A stretch of DNA of 64,000 bases, taken from a virus. Position 1 is the first letter of the stretch, and the number at the start of each line of letters is the position of its first letter. The notes under the pieces are model-generated. The model did no database searches, had not been told where the DNA came from, and saw nothing but the letters and a program-made list of their open reading frames with translations. Positions 61,057 through 64,000 of the stretch are shown piece by piece. Made by a program: the position numbers and the translations under genes. The DNA lies in IMG/VR virus record IMGVR_UViG_3300009163_000026, positions 22,856 to 86,855 of that record. One strand, written 5' to 3'.

Positions 61057-64000
61057 ATGGCATCATCAATTACACACAAAGGCGTAAGTTGGACGTTTGA
61101 TAAGAATTATACGACCGGTCAGTATGTAAACGGCGATTGGTGGGTTGTTGGACCAGTTACAATTATCTCTATTTCACCTATCTCACTCGCAGCAAACCCC
61201 AATTGGACTCAGCCAGATGGTCTAGCTACAGCAGTTAAAAATGGTACTGTAGTAAATCCTCAACCATCGAGTAGTTCTTACAACAAACAAGGTTTCAACC
61301 AGAATATAGACTGGCAGACGCCATATGATGATAATTTGAATATTGCTAATAAGCTGCCTCAAACAGTTCAGGTTAACAGCTCGATCGTTTCAAGTGTCTC
61401 CGGTGTACCCTCAATTCCTAAGGGTCTTTATCAAATTAATTCATATGAGATTCTCACAGTTGTTTCCGTAGCTCCTACGCCTGGGAGCTTCCGTCCCCCA
61501 TATATGGGATCCACTAGTCGCGTGAGTCAGTGGAATGTATCTAATCTAGATTATAGTAAGCTTAATACACTACCATCAGCCGCATTGTTGACAGTTCGTC
61601 CAGACATCATAGCAGCTGCTGCTAAGTTTTCAAGAGTCTGGTACGAGCAAGATTTAAATCAAACAGGATGGTATCTTCATCCCCCTTACATGGGTGGAAA
61701 CGGTTATGGTAGGGAGATGTCTGTTGATACAGGTGATGCTGCGTTGTTGTTACAACTCGATTATACCAATGCTCAAAAAGAGCCGCTATTAATTAACTTT
61801 GTCCAGTATGGTATCGATATTTCCGGGATTATTTTAGCGGGCGGTTCGTGGTATGCAGATGGTGGTCACAATGTTGGCAGGCTTTCTCCATTGCTTATTG
61901 CGGCATTTGTTTTGAATGATGTGAGTCTAAAGCAAATGGTTATAGGTTCAGCTATGAAATTCCAAGAATTTCAAACAACATTTTTTGTGACTCAGGGAGA
62001 TGTTGATCGTACTGATAGAGTAGGATCAAACGGCGACCCTTCTTATCCCTATGTTACAAGTGATATTGGCATGCCTGAGTGGGGCATCCGACATGTAGAA
62101 AAACCATGGTTAGATAATAATTGGTGGCGAGCATCTTATCGAGGCACAAATGGAGGTTTAATGACAGCGCCCGCAATGGTGGCTCAAGTGATGGGTGTAC
62201 GTAGTGCAGTTAATTGGGAACCCATGTTTCAGTATGCAGCACGACACTTAGAATATGAGCAAAGTGCGAGTTACCAGGGTGAATTTGGTGACGGTCCGAC
62301 AACGCCTTTTCCTAGAGCATTCTACAATGCCTATAAAGCAGTAACAACATTATTACCTAATTTTAATACCGCACTAACAACTCCTGTAATATACAGCTTA
62401 TCTGCAGGAGGTAAATCATTACAGGTATATACCCGACCTACAGAACCTACAGATGTAATTATAACACCTGCAGCTACTTCAATTACTGTTACATGGACAT
62501 CAAACCAAGATCCAATCTTCGGTGGCTTTAAAGTTCAATATAAGGAAGATAAAGTAGGTGAGAGCTTCAAACAGATATTAGTTACCCCCGATGTACGGCA
62601 GGTTAGAATTACTGAAAATATAACAGGTTTAACTTATTATATGATAAATGTAATAGCATACAATGTTAACTTCGGAGTTGCAATAGATAGTGAATCAACA
62701 AGACAATATCGGATACAGACTACAAATGACTACATATCTTATACCATGCTGCTAAGTCCAGCTCATTTCTGGACGTTTGACTCTGACAGCACTAACACCG
62801 TGCCAAATGTGTATATATTTAATGATATTGTTACTAAAGATGCTAAGTTTCAGTTATACATGTATGGCTGGAACGGTAAAATAGAGAGTGGGTCTCTTGT
62901 ACTTGACGGTAGCACCGGTAAACATATTGTTACAAGAGCTACGGATACAAATAGTACTTATCCTATACGTTTTAACCCAATTGGGATAGCTACTGATCCA
63001 AATGTATACATTACAATTATGGGGATATTTAAACTTAATGCTAACAATAACCAATCTTTACTTAAGATTTATGCGACGCCAGGGTATAGTGGGTTTGTTG
63101 ATGGGTTACAAATATCATCATATTATGATGTTGTAACAACTAAGTCTACTATAACAATTAGCACGCGGTATTCTAAAGTATATCCCGATGTCGGTGAGCA
63201 GTTTAGCAAGACAATTACGTCTCTACCTATTGCTACTGGCTTGGTACACATAACAGTAACAATAAAATCAGGTGAACAAAAGCTCTATATTAACGGCGAC
63301 CTCCATGGTGTATCTGACCTCACCGGTCCTGATAACTTATTTAAGGCATTTTGGAGTGATTATGACTTAGTTCTAGGTAGTGGAGGCGACTGGATTACTG
63401 AAGCAGACAATATCAGTATATTTAAGAAAATATTAACACAACAAGAAATTCTTGGGCTAACGAATACAGCTCTAAATAAGTCATTAACTACTATTACATC
63501 ATTAGTTACTGAAGGAGCACCGGTAGTACCGCCTGTGACTACTAGAACTCAAGGTTGGGAATTAACTACAAGTTCACCTGCTACTTTAGGTGATGCAATA
63601 GTTAGCACAGAAGGTACTTTCGTTCAAGCTAAGAGGTTTGGTGTTAGTACTAATCTATCTATAAATAATGTTACATTTACTGGAACAGCTCTGTCTAATA
63701 ATAGTGGTGAAGCCGCAGCTGTATCCGACGCCTTTGCAGTTAGAGGTATCGCGAGTGATAGCTTAATTTCACTATATACGAATTTAACTTTCAGCATACT
63801 AAATAATACTCATATTATAAGCAATCTAATTATAGGTAGGTATTATTTAATTCAGTGGTTCTTTGGTGATGAAAGAACTAGTTATGGGATTCCAACTAGA
63901 AGCCAAACTGTTTCATTTGCAGGTTATGCATTTACCTCAGATGCTCCGTTAGTAGCAGTTTCTAGAAAAGGATATTTTGTTGCAACAGCAACAAGTATGC
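61057..64000 (+). CDS. Adhesin paralogue of the giant protein C-terminus, truncated by the window
   Basis: At least 981 residues, open at the right edge. It starts MASSITHKGVSWTFDKNYTT and continues GQYVNGDWWVVGPV, matching residues about 3005-3030 of the 3645-residue protein, including GSFRPPY, GREM/GREI and GGHN/GGHQ-x-GR-LPL segments. After the shared module (about 500 residues) comes an Fn3-like unit (ITVTWTSNQDPIFGGFKVQY) and a LamG/concanavalin-like segment (VHITVTIKSGEQKLYINGD). This is a free-standing version of the module with a new C-terminus. Confidence 0.75.
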   Translation, partial: MASSITHKGVSWTFDKNYTTGQYVNGDWWVVGPVTIISISPISLAANPNWTQPDGLATAVKNGTVVNPQPSSSSYNKQGFNQNIDWQTPYDDNLNIANKLPQTVQVNSSIVSSVSGVPSIPKGLYQINSYEILTVVSVAPTPGSFRPPYMGSTSRVSQWNVSNLDYSKLNTLPSAALLTVRPDIIAAAAKFSRVWYEQDLNQTGWYLHPPYMGGNGYGREMSVDTGDAALLLQLDYTNAQKEPLLINFVQYGIDISGIILAGGSWYADGGHNVGRLSPLLIAAFVLNDVSLKQMVIGSAMKFQEFQTTFFVTQGDVDRTDRVGSNGDPSYPYVTSDIGMPEWGIRHVEKPWLDNNWWRASYRGTNGGLMTAPAMVAQVMGVRSAVNWEPMFQYAARHLEYEQSASYQGEFGDGPTTPFPRAFYNAYKAVTTLLPNFNTALTTPVIYSLSAGGKSLQVYTRPTEPTDVIITPAATSITVTWTSNQDPIFGGFKVQYKEDKVGESFKQILVTPDVRQVRITENITGLTYYMINVIAYNVNFGVAIDSESTRQYRIQTTNDYISYTMLLSPAHFWTFDSDSTNTVPNVYIFNDIVTKDAKFQLYMYGWNGKIESGSLVLDGSTGKHIVTRATDTNSTYPIRFNPIGIATDPNVYITIMGIFKLNANNNQSLLKIYATPGYSGFVDGLQISSYYDVVTTKSTITISTRYSKVYPDVGEQFSKTITSLPIATGLVHITVTIKSGEQKLYINGDLHGVSDLTGPDNLFKAFWSDYDLVLGSGGDWITEADNISIFKKILTQQEILGLTNTALNKSLTTITSLVTEGAPVVPPVTTRTQGWELTTSSPATLGDAIVSTEGTFVQAKRFGVSTNLSINNVTFTGTALSNNSGEAAAVSDAFAVRGIASDSLISLYTNLTFSILNNTHIISNLIIGRYYLIQWFFGDERTSYGIPTRSQTVSFAGYAFTSDAPLVAVSRKGYFVATATSM

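Noticed and set aside
1-64000. Bacterial chromosome or integrated prophage
   Set aside because: No housekeeping genes, integrase, att repeats or host flank; gene size, overlap and lysis, fibre and tRNA content fit a large lytic phage. DnaK, DnaJ and the porin-like gene alone do not outweigh this.

Overview
The window looks like part of a large, AT-rich, tailed double-stranded DNA phage genome infecting a Gram-negative host. The Gram-negative assignment rests on an overlapping inner/outer spanin pair, several lipoprotein signals, and an outer-membrane beta-barrel protein ending in Phe. Virion fibre genes, an endolysin, a LydA-type holin, tRNAs, dozens of tiny ORFs and T4-type late promoter boxes (TATAAATA) argue for a virus of the T4-like/jumbo kind rather than a bacterial chromosome. 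No capsid, tail-tube, terminase or polymerase gene is in view.

Layout: 0-2 kb is a lysis block (endolysin on the minus strand; small membrane protein, i-spanin and o-spanin on the plus strand) with a palindromic divergent promoter. DnaJ follows at 2-3.2 kb. From 3.2 to 17.2 kb nearly everything is on the minus strand and is dominated by a paralogous family of about 110-190 residue proteins that begin MRY[KST] and carry a PE[TS]HP[FL]FN-like motif: 19 copies in the window plus one interrupted copy. Among them lie a nucleotidyltransferase-fold protein and a run of tiny genes. 17-25 kb holds a RadA/KaiC-like ATPase and a MoxR-type AAA ATPase, metallopeptidase and VWA trio. DnaK follows at 25.5-27.4 kb, then a repeat-rich fibre and the outer-membrane protein. 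30.2-33.1 kb is an RNA region: five canonical or aberrant tRNAs, two tRNA-like elements counted among them being atypical, a sixth tRNA further on, and about 600 nt of apparently structured non-coding RNA. 33-46 kb contains many small early/middle-type genes (two metallophosphoesterases, YopX-like, thioredoxin-like, cREC-like, a second lysis pair, a RecB-like nuclease) and a 66-nt element that looks like a tmRNA reduced to its tRNA-like domain. 46.3-64 kb is a plus-strand adhesin block: a Cys-rich protein with about 53 fifteen-residue repeats, a 225-residue protein with a related N-terminus, a 3645-residue multidomain protein with two pectate-lyase-3-type modules, and a truncated paralogue of its C-terminal part.

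Two repeated regulatory signatures divide the minus-strand genes. One is TATAAATA, 10-40 bp before MRYK-family, chaperone-like-complex, lysis and fibre genes. The other is a compact element, AAGGAACTC followed within 2-4 bp by TATAAT-like sequence, present 30 times, usually beginning at the stop codon of the upstream gene and ending 3-10 bp before the next start. Because two copies stand before the RNA genes and three stand 20-40 bp before a start codon, it behaves more like a promoter or RNA-processing signal than a ribosome binding site. These two signatures and the MRYK family are the strongest candidates for undescribed biology here.
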